A DNA stretch of 9,720 nucleotides, taken from assembly GCA_023416575.1 (NCBI GenBank), contig JAEZHL010000181.1, positions 1 to 9,720 on the forward strand, written 5' to 3'. The notes under the pieces are model-generated. The model saw only the letters and a program-made list of their open reading frames with translations. It was not told where the DNA came from and ran no database searches. Positions 1 through 7,084 of this stretch are shown here, piece after piece. A program made the position numbers and the translations under genes. Each line of letters opens with the position of its first letter. Within the stretch, counting starts at the first letter, position 1. This DNA is from Pseudomonadota bacterium. Lineage in GTDB: Bacteria; Pseudomonadota; Alphaproteobacteria; Rhizobiales; Hyphomicrobiaceae.

Positions 1-645
1 TACGAGCAGCGCGGCCGCCTCGTGTTCCAGCAGGAGACTATGCTGCTCGATCTGCCGAAGCCGGCTTTGATCGGAAAGCATCAGATCGTCAACGCCGGTA
101 CGGCCGTTGCTGCTGCGCAGGCGCTGCGCCAGCTCGGTCTCAGTGAGCAGGCGATCGGGCAGGGGCTGGTCAACGTCGAATGGCCGGCGCGGATGCAGCG
201 TTTGCGGTCGGGTCCATTGGCGAACCTGGCGGGGACCGGCTCCGAGCTGTGGCTCGATGGCGGCCATAATCCGGCCGGGGGGCGGGCGATCGCGCAGACG
301 CTCGCGGACCTCGACGAGCGCTCGTCGAGCCCGCTGCATCTGATCGTCGGCATGATGGGCCAGAAGGATGCGCCAGGGTTCCTGTCGCCGTTCCGGGGGC
401 TGGTGAAAGGGATCGTGACGGTGCCGATCCCCGGCGCGCACGAGGCGCCGCAGGAGCCGGAGGCGCTGGCGGAAATCGCGCGCAGTATCGGATTGAGAGC
501 CGCGTCCGCTGCCGATGTGGCGAGCGCAATCCGACTGATCGAGGCGGATGACGATCGGCCGAAGCGGATCCTGATATGCGGCTCGCTCTACCTCGCGGGC
601 CATGTGCTGGCGCTGCAGCAGGGCGTCGAGCAGCAATCGAACTGA
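1..645 (+). CDS. folC: Bifunctional folylpolyglutamate synthase/dihydrofolate synthase, C-terminal part (5' end outside window)
   Basis: The reading frame is open from base 1 to a TGA at 643-645, so the gene enters from the left and only about 214 codons are present. The enzyme is cytosolic. It adds L-glutamate to dihydropteroate or tetrahydrofolate in an ATP-dependent reaction of folate biosynthesis. Family landmarks are visible in order: GKHQIVNAG (start of the C-terminal domain), EWPARMQRL, LWLDGGHNPAGG, and near the end ILICGSLYLAGHVL, all typical of the Mur-ligase-like C-terminal half of FolC. The GTG at 22 is an internal codon, not the start. This is a chromosomal housekeeping gene on the same strand as the phage-like block. 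The 220-bp gap and a separate promoter after it suggest the two are transcribed independently, although no convincing terminator follows folC. Confidence 0.95.
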   Translation, partial: YEQRGRLVFQQETMLLDLPKPALIGKHQIVNAGTAVAAAQALRQLGLSEQAIGQGLVNVEWPARMQRLRSGPLANLAGTGSELWLDGGHNPAGGRAIAQTLADLDERSSSPLHLIVGMMGQKDAPGFLSPFRGLVKGIVTVPIPGAHEAPQEPEALAEIARSIGLRAASAADVASAIRLIEADDDRPKRILICGSLYLAGHVLALQQGVEQQSN

Positions 646-749
646 TGGGGCGATCTTATCCCCGGCGAGGCGCTCCGTGGTATGATTCAAAGGGGCACCG
701 CGTTTCGATTTAAGGCATTGAAATAATAGCTCTTTTTGGATTTTGTCCG

Positions 750-778
750 TTGACAGCGCGACGCTGTTCTGGCATAAG
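750..778 (+). promoter_or_regulatory. Sigma70-type promoter for the GTA-like structural operon
   Basis: A perfect -35 hexamer TTGACA (750-755) is followed by a 17-bp spacer and CATAAG (773-778), which matches 4 of 6 bases of TATAAT. A second -10-like element, TATAAC, lies at 784-789 but has no -35 at a suitable distance. Transcription would start near 785 and give a leader of about 80 nt before the ATG at 866. Recognised by eye from the consensus; there is no transcript evidence. Confidence 0.6.
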
Positions 779-788
779 TTCTGTATAA
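766..788 (+). repeat. Imperfect tandem repeat GTTCTG(N)YATAA overlapping the -10 box, candidate operator
   Basis: GTTCTGGCATAA (766-777) is followed directly by GTTCTGTATAA (778-788). The two GTTC cores are separated by 8 nt. The alphaproteobacterial LexA box is the direct repeat GTTC-N7-GTTC, so this is one base longer than consensus. Its position over the -10 element fits a repressor site. LexA binding is an inference only. Confidence 0.4.
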
Positions 789-865
789 CGCGACAGTTGT
801 GAGCACGGCCGAAACGGCGAGTGGAACTGCCGCGCCTCTCCCCTCGAAACAACTTCTGGACAGCA

Positions 866-1384
866 ATGAAATCTACGGAGGCCTCGCCACGGCGGGCGCC
901 CGACTGGGTTGCTATTCGCCGTTTGTATGAGGAGGGCGGAACGCCGATTGCCGAGATCGCGGCCGCTCACGGGATCACCGCCTCGATGATTCAGAAACGT
1001 CGGGCGGTTTGCGGCTGGCCCAAGAGGTCGCGGCGCACGGGAAGCAAGCCTGCCAAGTCAGCCGGGGACACGCCAGCAGGCCGGCGCGCGCTGGTCTCGC
1101 GGCTGATGAAGGTGGTCGACCAGAATCTCAAGCTGATGGAGATGCGAATGGAGGCGGACGAGCCGGGCACAGCGGCCGATCGCGAGCGTGAGACACGCTC
1201 GATCGGAGCGCTGACCCGTACTCTTGGAAAGCTGACGGAGCTGCAAGCTGAGACCGACACCGCCCGAGCCGCCGGCTCCAAATCCAGATCCTCCGGTCCT
1301 GCCGACGAAGGTGAAGCGGACCGCCTCCGCCTCGAAATTGCGGAACGCATTCTCCGCCTTGGGGAGCGCTGGGAACGATCGTGA
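866..1384 (+). CDS. GTA-type terminase small subunit (gp1-like)
   Basis: About 172 aa from the ATG at 866. An in-frame GTG at 821 would add 15 residues with no better ribosome site; the ATG form starts closer to the conserved-looking part (DWVAIRRLYEEG). The N-terminal region, about residues 14-52, reads as a helix-turn-helix (TPIAEIAAAHGITASMIQKR followed by a GWPKR basic tail). A charged helical segment follows at about 74-130 (LMKVVDQNLKLMEMRMEAD, then ETRSIGALTRTLGKLTELQ), as expected for the oligomerising core of small terminases of the GTA family. Its role would be to bind DNA and hand it to TerL for packaging. It is the first gene after the promoter and overlaps terL by 74 nt. The family assignment comes from the segment pattern and from its place before terL. 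Annotation pipelines may call it hypothetical. Confidence 0.8.
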   Translation: MKSTEASPRRAPDWVAIRRLYEEGGTPIAEIAAAHGITASMIQKRRAVCGWPKRSRRTGSKPAKSAGDTPAGRRALVSRLMKVVDQNLKLMEMRMEADEPGTAADRERETRSIGALTRTLGKLTELQAETDTARAAGSKSRSSGPADEGEADRLRLEIAERILRLGERWERS

Positions 1385-2675
1385 GGTTGCGGCGGCACTC
1401 GCGGAGTTGCCGCTCGAGGAATTGCGGTTTCTGAACTGGGATTGGCAGATCTGGGCTCGTGACGATCAATTGCCGCCCGAGGATGATGAAGGTGCCGGGC
1501 CGTGGCGAACCTGGCTCATTCTCGGCGGGCGCGGCTCGGGCAAAACCCGGGCGGGTGCCGAATGGGTGAAGGCGCAAGCCGAGGCGCTGGCCCGCAGTGG
1601 TGGGGCCGCCAGCGGTCGCATCGCGCTGGTCGGCGAAACGCTGGATCAGGCGCGCAGCGTGATGGTGGAGGGCGTCTCGGGATTGCTCGCCATCCATCCG
1701 CCGCGCTGCCGCCCCCGCTTCGAGTTTTCCAAACGCCAGATCACTTGGGAGAGCGGCGTGGTCGCACAGATCTTCTCAGCCGAGGATCCCGAGAGCCTGC
1801 GCGGGCCACAGTTCGCTGCGGCCTGGCTCGACGAAATCGCGAAATGGCGCCATGCGGACGAGACGTGGGACATGCTGCAGTTCGGGCTGCGGCTCGGGAA
1901 GACGCCGCGGCAGGTGGTGACGACGACGCCGCGGCCGGTGCCGATCCTGAAGCGCATCATGGGCGAGGAGGGAACGGTGACGACGCGGGTGCGCACCAGC
2001 GACAACGCGGCAAACCTCGCACCCGCGTTCATCTCCGAAATGGAGCGGCGATATGGCGGAACACTGCTCGGCCGGCAGGAACTCGATGGCGAGCTGATCG
2101 AGGACATGTCGGGCGCGTTGTGGCGCCGGGAATGGATCGCACAGAACCGGCTCACCGAAGCGCCGGAGCTCAGGCGGGTGGTCGTGGCGGTCGATCCGCC
2201 GGTCACGGCGACGCGGTCGTCCGACGCGTGCGGGATCTGCGTCGCAGGGCTGGGATCGGATGGGCGCGGCTACGTCATCGCGGACCGGACCCTGCAAGGG
2301 CGTGAGCCGCAAGTCTGGGCGAAAGCGGCCATCGCGGCTTATCGCGAGTTCCGGGCGGATCGCATCGTGGCGGAGGTCAACCAGGGCGGCGATCTGGTCG
2401 AGGGCGTGCTGCGCCAGATCGATCCGGCGGTGCCGATCCGTATGGTGCGGGCGACGCGGGGCAAGTGGCTGAGGGCAGAGCCGGTGGCGGCGCTCTATGC
2501 CGAGAATCGCGTCGTTCACGTCGGGAAACACGCCGCGCTCGAAGCGCAGATGTTCGCCTTCGGCGCGGATGGACTGGTTGCAGGCCGCAGCCCTGATCGT
2601 CTGGACGCGCTGGTGTGGGCCGTGACGGAACTCTTCCTCGAGGCGCCGACCCGGCCAGCGGTGCGGATGCTCTGA
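1311..2675 (+). CDS. Terminase large subunit, packaging ATPase and nuclease (GTA gp2)
   Basis: 454 aa from the GTG at 1311. TerL pumps DNA into the prohead and cuts it. The N-terminal ATPase has Walker A GGRGSGKT at residues 72-79, Walker B WLDE at 172-175 with the catalytic Glu at 175, and a coupling motif TTTPRP at 204-209. The C-terminal RNase H-like nuclease shows the acidic residues of the family: D295 (VAVDPP), E355 (IVAEVNQGGD) and D429/D432 (SPDRLDALVWA). All key residues are intact. The start is uncertain: residues 1-24 are encoded inside terS and look unlike the family, whose recognisable part begins near LAELPLEELRF. No ATG is available, but TTG codons at 1338 and 1407 are alternatives. 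In GTAs this enzyme packages random host DNA by a headful mechanism; that behaviour is inferred here from the family. Confidence 0.95.
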   Translation: MKRTASASKLRNAFSALGSAGNDREVAAALAELPLEELRFLNWDWQIWARDDQLPPEDDEGAGPWRTWLILGGRGSGKTRAGAEWVKAQAEALARSGGAASGRIALVGETLDQARSVMVEGVSGLLAIHPPRCRPRFEFSKRQITWESGVVAQIFSAEDPESLRGPQFAAAWLDEIAKWRHADETWDMLQFGLRLGKTPRQVVTTTPRPVPILKRIMGEEGTVTTRVRTSDNAANLAPAFISEMERRYGGTLLGRQELDGELIEDMSGALWRREWIAQNRLTEAPELRRVVVAVDPPVTATRSSDACGICVAGLGSDGRGYVIADRTLQGREPQVWAKAAIAAYREFRADRIVAEVNQGGDLVEGVLRQIDPAVPIRMVRATRGKWLRAEPVAALYAENRVVHVGKHAALEAQMFAFGADGLVAGRSPDRLDALVWAVTELFLEAPTRPAVRML

Positions 2676-2768
2676 GGGGGCTCCGAGCCGAGATCGTCTG
2701 ACTGACGTCATCCCGCATCAGCGCTCGCGGCGCTGCACGGGAAAGCCTTCTCAACAATCAGGTGAAAA

Positions 2769-3992
2769 ATGAGAGCAGTCGAACGACAGCCATCGCGGCT
2801 GGCGCGGATGGCGCGTGCGCTGGGTTGGCAGCAGCCGAAGCGCGAAAGTGAGGAGAAGGCGAGCGCGGCAGCGCCGCTGATCGCGATGGAGGGGTTGGGG
2901 ATGCCCGCCTGGATGCCGCGCGATTATTCGGCATTCGCCCGCGAGGGAATGATGCAGAACCCGATCGTATATCGGGCGGTGCGCATGATCTCCGAGTCCG
3001 CCGCGTCCGTGCCGTTCCTGCTCTATGAGGGCGAGCGCGAGATCGAAAACCATCCGCTGCTGGAGCTGCTGCGGCGGCCGGGGCTCGGCCGGACGGCCAC
3101 GGATCTGCTCGAAGCCTGGTACGGCTACCTGCTGGTGGCCGGCAATACTTATGTAGAGGTCGTGGCATCGGGTGGCAGGCTGCGCGAGCTGCATGTCCTG
3201 AGGCCGGACCGGATGCGGGTCATTCCCGGAGCGGACGGGTGGCCCGAGGCGTTCGAGTACACGGTCGGCGGCAGCAAGCAGCGGCTCGGCGGGGAGGTGC
3301 TGCCCGGGGTCGGCCAGATCCTGCACGTCAAGCTGTTCCATCCCGTCAACGACCACTACGGACTGTCGCCGATCGAGGCGGCGGCAACCGCGATCGATCT
3401 GCACAACACGGCGAGCCGCTGGAACAAGGCGCTGCTCGACAACTCGGCGCGGCCATCGGGGGCGCTGGTCTACACGTCCGGTGGCCATCTGACGGGTGAG
3501 CAGTTCGATCGCCTCAAGGAGGAGCTTACGACGAGCTTCCAGGGCGCACGCAATGCGGGCCGGCCGCTCCTGCTCGAAGGTGGCCTCGACTGGAAGGCGA
3601 TGAGCCTGACGCCGCGCGACATGGACTTTATGGAAGCGCGCAACGCGGCGGCACGCGAGATCGCGCTGGCGCTCGGTGTGCCGCCGATGCTGCTCGGGAT
3701 ACCGGGTGACAACACGTACGCCAATTATCAGGAGGCCAATCGGACGTTCTGGCGACAGACGGTGCTGCCGCTGGTGAGCCGCACGGCGAAGTCGTTCTCG
3801 GTGTGGCTAGAGCCGGCCTGGGGCGAGCAGCTGGAGCTCAAGCCCGACTTGGATGCCATCGAAGGGCTGTCGGCCGAGCGGGAGGCGCTGTGGGCGCGCC
3901 TCGAACGGTCGTCGTTCCTGACGCGCAACGAGAAGCGCGCCGCGGTCGGATACGGGCCGGTGCCCGATGCGGATCGGATGCCGTCCGCGTGA
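2769..3992 (+). CDS. HK97-family portal protein (GTA gp3)
   Basis: 407 aa from the ATG at 2769, preceded by AGGTGA at 2760-2765. The portal forms the dodecameric ring at one capsid vertex through which TerL pushes DNA and to which the connector attaches. Family signatures include NPIVYRAVRMISESAASVPF (about 64-83), LLVAGNTYVE (121-130), LHVLRPDRM (141-149), HPVNDHYGLSPIEAA (191-205), and ALGVPPMLLGIPGDNTYANY (301-320) followed by QEANRTFW. The length is normal for the family. The stop codon overlaps the GTG of the protease gene (GTGA). The 93 nt between terL and this gene hold only a 6-bp hairpin (2719-2735) and the ribosome site. Confidence 0.96.
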   Translation: MRAVERQPSRLARMARALGWQQPKRESEEKASAAAPLIAMEGLGMPAWMPRDYSAFAREGMMQNPIVYRAVRMISESAASVPFLLYEGEREIENHPLLELLRRPGLGRTATDLLEAWYGYLLVAGNTYVEVVASGGRLRELHVLRPDRMRVIPGADGWPEAFEYTVGGSKQRLGGEVLPGVGQILHVKLFHPVNDHYGLSPIEAAATAIDLHNTASRWNKALLDNSARPSGALVYTSGGHLTGEQFDRLKEELTTSFQGARNAGRPLLLEGGLDWKAMSLTPRDMDFMEARNAAAREIALALGVPPMLLGIPGDNTYANYQEANRTFWRQTVLPLVSRTAKSFSVWLEPAWGEQLELKPDLDAIEGLSAEREALWARLERSSFLTRNEKRAAVGYGPVPDADRMPSA

Positions 3993-4771
3993 ATCCGCGT
4001 GCACTCGCGAAACTCCTCAACACTGATTGGACGGGTCGGATGGAAGCACAGGAAACGTGGCCGCCTGATACGGGGCGGGAAGTGAAGCTCACGTCGCTCA
4101 GCCTCAAGGATGTCTCGCTCGATGGGACGTTCGAGGGCTATGCCAGCGTGTTTCATCGCGAGGACATGGGACGCGATGTCGTGGTGCCCGGCGCGTTCCT
4201 CGACAGCTTGCGCAAGCGTGGGGCAAGTGGCGTGCGCATGCTGTTCCAGCATGATCCGAACCAGCCCATCGGCGTGTGGACAAAGCTTTACGAGGATGCG
4301 CGCGGCCTCTTCGTGCGCGGACGGCTCGCGACGGAGGTCGCGAAGGCGCGCGAGGTGCTGTCGCTGATGCGGGCCGGAGCCATCGACGGACTTTCGATCG
4401 GCTTTCGCACGGTAAAGGGCGCACGCGATGCGCGGACCGGCGTGCGGCGGCTCGAGAAGGTCGATCTCTGGGAAATCTCGATCGTCACGTTTCCGATGCT
4501 GCCCGATGCGCGGGTGGCAACGGTGAAGTCTCATCCGTTCGCCGGCCGCATGCCGAGCGAGCGGGAGTTCGAGCGCTGGCTCACGCAGGACGCTGGGTTC
4601 ACGCGCTCAGAGGCACGCGCCGTGATGCGCGACGGCCTCAAGGGCCTCACGCCTCTGCGGGACGCGGGGCAGGCCTCGGTGTGGGAGACGCGGCTGCTGC
4701 GGCAGATGACGGAAGCGGCGCGGCTCCTGAGACAACCCCTGAGCACGAGAGGATCTGAACTGCCATGCTGA
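3989..4771 (+). CDS. HK97-family prohead protease (GTA gp4, peptidase S78/U35 type)
   Basis: 260 aa from the GTG at 3989, chosen because it overlaps the portal stop as GTGA, a usual coupling arrangement. The ATG at 4040 (17 codons later) is an equally plausible start, and neither has a strong ribosome site. The enzyme cleaves the N-terminal delta domain of the capsid protein, and itself, during head maturation. Landmarks are FEGYASVFHREDMGRDVV (about 48-65), LFQHDPNQPIGVW with the likely catalytic His88, and GAIDGLSIGFRTV with the likely nucleophile Ser136. VDLWEISIVTFPM follows, where E162 may belong to the active site. The C-terminal tail EREFERWLTQDAGFTRSEAR is typical of alphaproteobacterial members. 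The gene overlaps the upstream candidate start of the capsid gene by 7 nt. Confidence 0.93.
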   Translation: MNPRALAKLLNTDWTGRMEAQETWPPDTGREVKLTSLSLKDVSLDGTFEGYASVFHREDMGRDVVVPGAFLDSLRKRGASGVRMLFQHDPNQPIGVWTKLYEDARGLFVRGRLATEVAKAREVLSLMRAGAIDGLSIGFRTVKGARDARTGVRRLEKVDLWEISIVTFPMLPDARVATVKSHPFAGRMPSEREFERWLTQDAGFTRSEARAVMRDGLKGLTPLRDAGQASVWETRLLRQMTEAARLLRQPLSTRGSELPC

Positions 4772-4788
4772 ACGACAAAGGACTTGAG

Positions 4789-6009
4789 ATGAAGTCTGCG
4801 TCTCATGCCGATCTCAGCGGCGCCTTCGATGACTTCATGCGGGCGTTCGACGCCTTCAAGGAGACGAACGACCGGCGCCTCGACGAGATCGAGCGCCATA
4901 TGAGCGCCGACGTGGTCACGGTCGACAAGCTCGCGCGCATCGACAGGGCGCTTGATGAGCACAAGCGTGCGGTCGACGAGCTGACGCACAAGGCCGGTCG
5001 CCCGCACCTGGCGACGAGCAGCGGGCGGCCGTTCGCGAGCACCGATCACAAGTCGGCGTTCGAGAGCTACATGCGGCGGGGCGATGCCAGCCTGCTGCGT
5101 ACCTTCGAGAGCAAAGGGCTGTCGGCCGGCTCGGATACGGATGGCGGCTATGTCGTGCCGGAGGAGACGGAGCGTTCCATCAATCGGTCGCTGAGCGGCA
5201 TCTCGCCGGTCCGTGCCATCGCCGGTGTGCGGCAGGTGTCAGGGTCGGTGTTCAAGAAGCCGTTCTCGATCACCGGCCCGGAAACCGGATGGGTCGGCGA
5301 AACGGCGGCGCGACCGGAGACGGATAGCCCGAAGCTGACTGAGCTCGCGTTCCCGACGATGGAGCTCTACGCGATGCCCGCCGCCACACAGACACTGCTG
5401 GACGATGCCGCGATCGATATCGACCAGTGGATCGCGGAGGAGGTGCGGACGGCGTTTGCGACGCAGGAGAACGTTGCCTTCGTCACGGGCGACGGGGTCA
5501 ACAAGCCGAAGGGTTTTCTCGCGTACCCGACGGTGGACAACGCCGCATGGACATGGGGTAACATCGGCACGGTTGCGACCGGTTCAGCCGGCGCGTTCCC
5601 AGCAATCGATCCGGCCGACAAGCTGATCGACCTGATCCACGCGGTGAAGGCGGGCTATCGCGCCAACGCGCATTTCGTGATGAACCGCGCCACGCAATCG
5701 GCGGTGCGCAAACTGAAGGATGGCGATGGCACCTATCTCTGGCAGCCTTCAGCCAAACCGGGCGAGCCTTCGAGCCTGATGGGCTTCCCGGTGGCCGAAT
5801 CGGAGGTCATGCCCGACATCGCCGCCGACAGCCACGCGATCGCCTTCGGTGATTTCCGGCGCGGTTATCTGATCGTCGACCGCGTCGGTATCCGCGTGCT
5901 CCGCGACCCCTACAGCGCCAAGCCGTACGCGCGGTTCTATACGACCAAGCGCGTCGGCGGCGGTGTGCAGGATTTCGACGCCATCAAGCTGCTGAAGTTC
6001 GGCAACTAA
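4789..6009 (+). CDS. HK97-fold major capsid protein (GTA gp5)
   Basis: 406 aa from the ATG at 4789, which has AAGGA at 4778-4782 with 6-nt spacing. An in-frame ATG at 4765 would add eight residues and overlap the protease stop, with a more distant GAGAGGA. Residues about 10-75 are charged and helical (FMRAFDAFKETNDRRLDEIE and onward), the scaffold-like delta domain normally removed by the protease. The HK97 fold follows, with landmarks SDTDGGYVVPEE (115-126), ETGWVGET (165-172), FVTGDGVNKPKGFL (231-244), and GFPVAESEVMP and FGDFRRGYLIVDR toward the end. Many copies form the capsid shell. As the most abundant product it is expected to need the highest expression, which may explain the strong ribosome site and the hairpins just downstream. 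Confidence 0.96.
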   Translation: MKSASHADLSGAFDDFMRAFDAFKETNDRRLDEIERHMSADVVTVDKLARIDRALDEHKRAVDELTHKAGRPHLATSSGRPFASTDHKSAFESYMRRGDASLLRTFESKGLSAGSDTDGGYVVPEETERSINRSLSGISPVRAIAGVRQVSGSVFKKPFSITGPETGWVGETAARPETDSPKLTELAFPTMELYAMPAATQTLLDDAAIDIDQWIAEEVRTAFATQENVAFVTGDGVNKPKGFLAYPTVDNAAWTWGNIGTVATGSAGAFPAIDPADKLIDLIHAVKAGYRANAHFVMNRATQSAVRKLKDGDGTYLWQPSAKPGEPSSLMGFPVAESEVMPDIAADSHAIAFGDFRRGYLIVDRVGIRVLRDPYSAKPYARFYTTKRVGGGVQDFDAIKLLKFGN

Positions 6010-6182
6010 CCGAAAGAGCGAGAAAGCGAACCGCGAGGACGCTCGATTGTGTGTGTCCTCGCGATAGTCCGCGCGTGCCCCCTCACGCGCGCGGCGCAGG
6101 CGGAGCATCCGTGCTTCTCCCCCCGCGGGTGCTTCGCCTGCCCCCTCAAGTCTCCTTCAAAGACCGCGAACCGGAGCCATCA
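6010..6182 (+). other. Structured intergenic region after the capsid gene (three hairpins)
   Basis: This 173-nt gap is long for the operon and holds no convincing gene; the reading frame of the next gene is open back to 6051 but lacks family similarity there. Hairpin 1 has perfect 9-bp arms 6032-6040 and 6055-6063 with a 14-nt loop. Hairpin 2 has perfect 8-bp arms 6070-6077 and 6084-6091 with a 6-nt CCCCCT loop. Hairpin 3 has 12-bp arms 6096-6107 and 6130-6141 with one G-U pair. TGCCCCCTCA occurs twice (6076-6085 and 6139-6148). No T-tract follows any stem, so they do not look like intrinsic terminators. Processing, mRNA stabilisation or attenuation are possible roles. Confidence 0.6.
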
Positions 6183-6758
6183 ATGGGCCTTCAGCTCACT
6201 GCACCGCCTGCCGTCGAGCCCGTCACCGTGAACGAGGCGAAAGCACATTTGCGCATCGATCATGGTGACGAGGACGCGCTCATTGCGAGTTTCATCGCCA
6301 CGTCGCGGCTCCAGATCGAGGCGGCGCTCAATCTTGCTCTCATCACGCAGAGCTGGTCATGGCGCTTCGATAGCTGGCCCGACGACAAGGTCGTCCGCCT
6401 GCCGCTGCGGCCAGTGCAGTCGATCGATGCCGTCCAAATCACGGCGGCCGACGGTACGGTCGAGACGATCCCGCCTGAGCGATTTCTGCTCGATGGCGTG
6501 AGCCTGCCAGCCCGGCTGGTTTCCACCGCTGGGGCATTCCCGCGACCGGGAGCCGCCGCGCTCGGCATCGACGTCGCATTCACCGCCGGTTACGGCAGCG
6601 CGGCGACGGATGTGCCCGCGCCGATCCGCCAAGCCGTGCTGACCCTGACCGCGCACTGGTACGAGCATCGCCAGGCGGCAGAGTTCGGTAGCGCCTCCGC
6701 GCGTATTCCGGAGGCGGTGTCGGTGCTGCTGATGCCTTATCGCATGGTGCGGCTGTGA
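6183..6758 (+). CDS. Head-tail connector protein (GTA gp6, phage gp6-like/phiE125 gp8 family)
   Basis: 191 aa from the ATG at 6183, supported by GGAG at 6173-6176 with 6-nt spacing. The frame is open further upstream (GTG at 6051), but that part is the structured gap. The protein is expected to form the first ring below the portal. Features typical of the family are the N-terminal VEPVTVNEAKAHLRID, then DEDALIASFIATSRLQIEAAL, TQSWSWRFDSWP, LPLRPVQSIDAVQ, and the C-terminal FTAGYGSAATDVPAPIRQA with an aromatic HWYEHR. The stop overlaps the GTG of the next gene (GTGA at 6755-6758), suggesting coupled translation. Confidence 0.92.
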   Translation: MGLQLTAPPAVEPVTVNEAKAHLRIDHGDEDALIASFIATSRLQIEAALNLALITQSWSWRFDSWPDDKVVRLPLRPVQSIDAVQITAADGTVETIPPERFLLDGVSLPARLVSTAGAFPRPGAAALGIDVAFTAGYGSAATDVPAPIRQAVLTLTAHWYEHRQAAEFGSASARIPEAVSVLLMPYRMVRL

Positions 6759-7084
6759 GGGCCCCGCGCGTTGGCGCGCTCCGCCACCGGATGCGGCTCG
6801 AGGCCCCGTCGCGGACAGCGGACGGCGGGGGCGGCGCGGTCTTGACCTGGCAGCTGGTTTCGATGGTCTGGGCCGAGATCGTTGCGATGTCCGGCCGGGA
6901 GGCATTCGAGGCCGATGGGCTTGCTGCACGCGCCATGCACGAAATTCGGCTGCGCCACCGAGCCGATGTCTCGACCGAGATGCGGTTCGTCATGGGGAGC
7001 CGCGTGCTCGACATTCGGGCCGTGCGCGATCCGGACGGGCGCCGGTGCTGGCTGAGCTGCCTCTGCGAGGAGCGGGCGCCATGA
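6755..7084 (+). CDS. Head closure / head-tail joining protein (GTA gp7)
   Basis: 109 aa starting at a GTG that overlaps the gp6 stop. The pattern matches the phage head-tail adaptor family: an N-terminal GALRHRMRLEAPSR, a hydrophobic WQLVSMVWAEIVAMSGREAF segment, HEIRLRHRADVSTEMRF in the middle, and a DIRAVRDPDGRRCWLSCLCEE ending. Such proteins form the ring that closes the head channel and accepts the tail. The stop overlaps the next ATG as ATGA (7081-7084). Confidence 0.9.
   Translation: MRAPRVGALRHRMRLEAPSRTADGGGGAVLTWQLVSMVWAEIVAMSGREAFEADGLAARAMHEIRLRHRADVSTEMRFVMGSRVLDIRAVRDPDGRRCWLSCLCEERAP

Larger units (their letters stand above)
646..865. other. Intergenic region between folC and the GTA-like cluster
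   Basis: This is the most AT-rich stretch of the window, especially 703-750. It carries the promoter and the repeat described separately. A GGGG/CCCC inverted repeat lies just after the folC stop (about 646-662) but has no T-tract. The GTG at 821 is an alternative upstream start for the first phage-like gene. Confidence 0.7.

Noticed and set aside
646..662. GGGG/CCCC inverted repeat after folC as a terminator
   Set aside because: Only a 4-bp stem with a 9-nt loop and no T-tract.
710..724. TTAA half-site resembling a CtrA box
   Set aside because: The CtrA consensus needs TTAA-N7-TTAA; after TTAA (710-713) and 7 nt the sequence is AAAT, so only one half is present.
1776..2711. Long open frame on the minus strand (311 codons) opposite terL
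   Set aside because: Its frame mirrors a well-supported gene in GC-rich DNA, the translation is rich in Arg, Pro and His with no family pattern, and it lacks a sensible ribosome site.
2703..2735. TGACGTCA palindrome and a 6-bp hairpin CAGCGC/GCGCTG between terL and portal
   Set aside because: Short, GC-rich and without T-tract; expected by chance at this composition and no known regulator assigned.
3803..3988. Upstream extension of the protease frame into the portal gene
   Set aside because: Would overlap the portal gene by nearly 190 nt, and the added residues do not resemble the family.
3728..4534. Minus-strand open frame (268 codons) opposite portal and protease
   Set aside because: Shadow frame without motifs; both plus-strand genes there are firmly identified.
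6051..6182. Upstream extension of the gp6 frame to GTG 6051
   Set aside because: The extra 44 residues are Pro/Arg/Leu-rich, fall on the hairpin region, and the ATG at 6183 has a well-spaced GGAG and the family's normal N-terminus.
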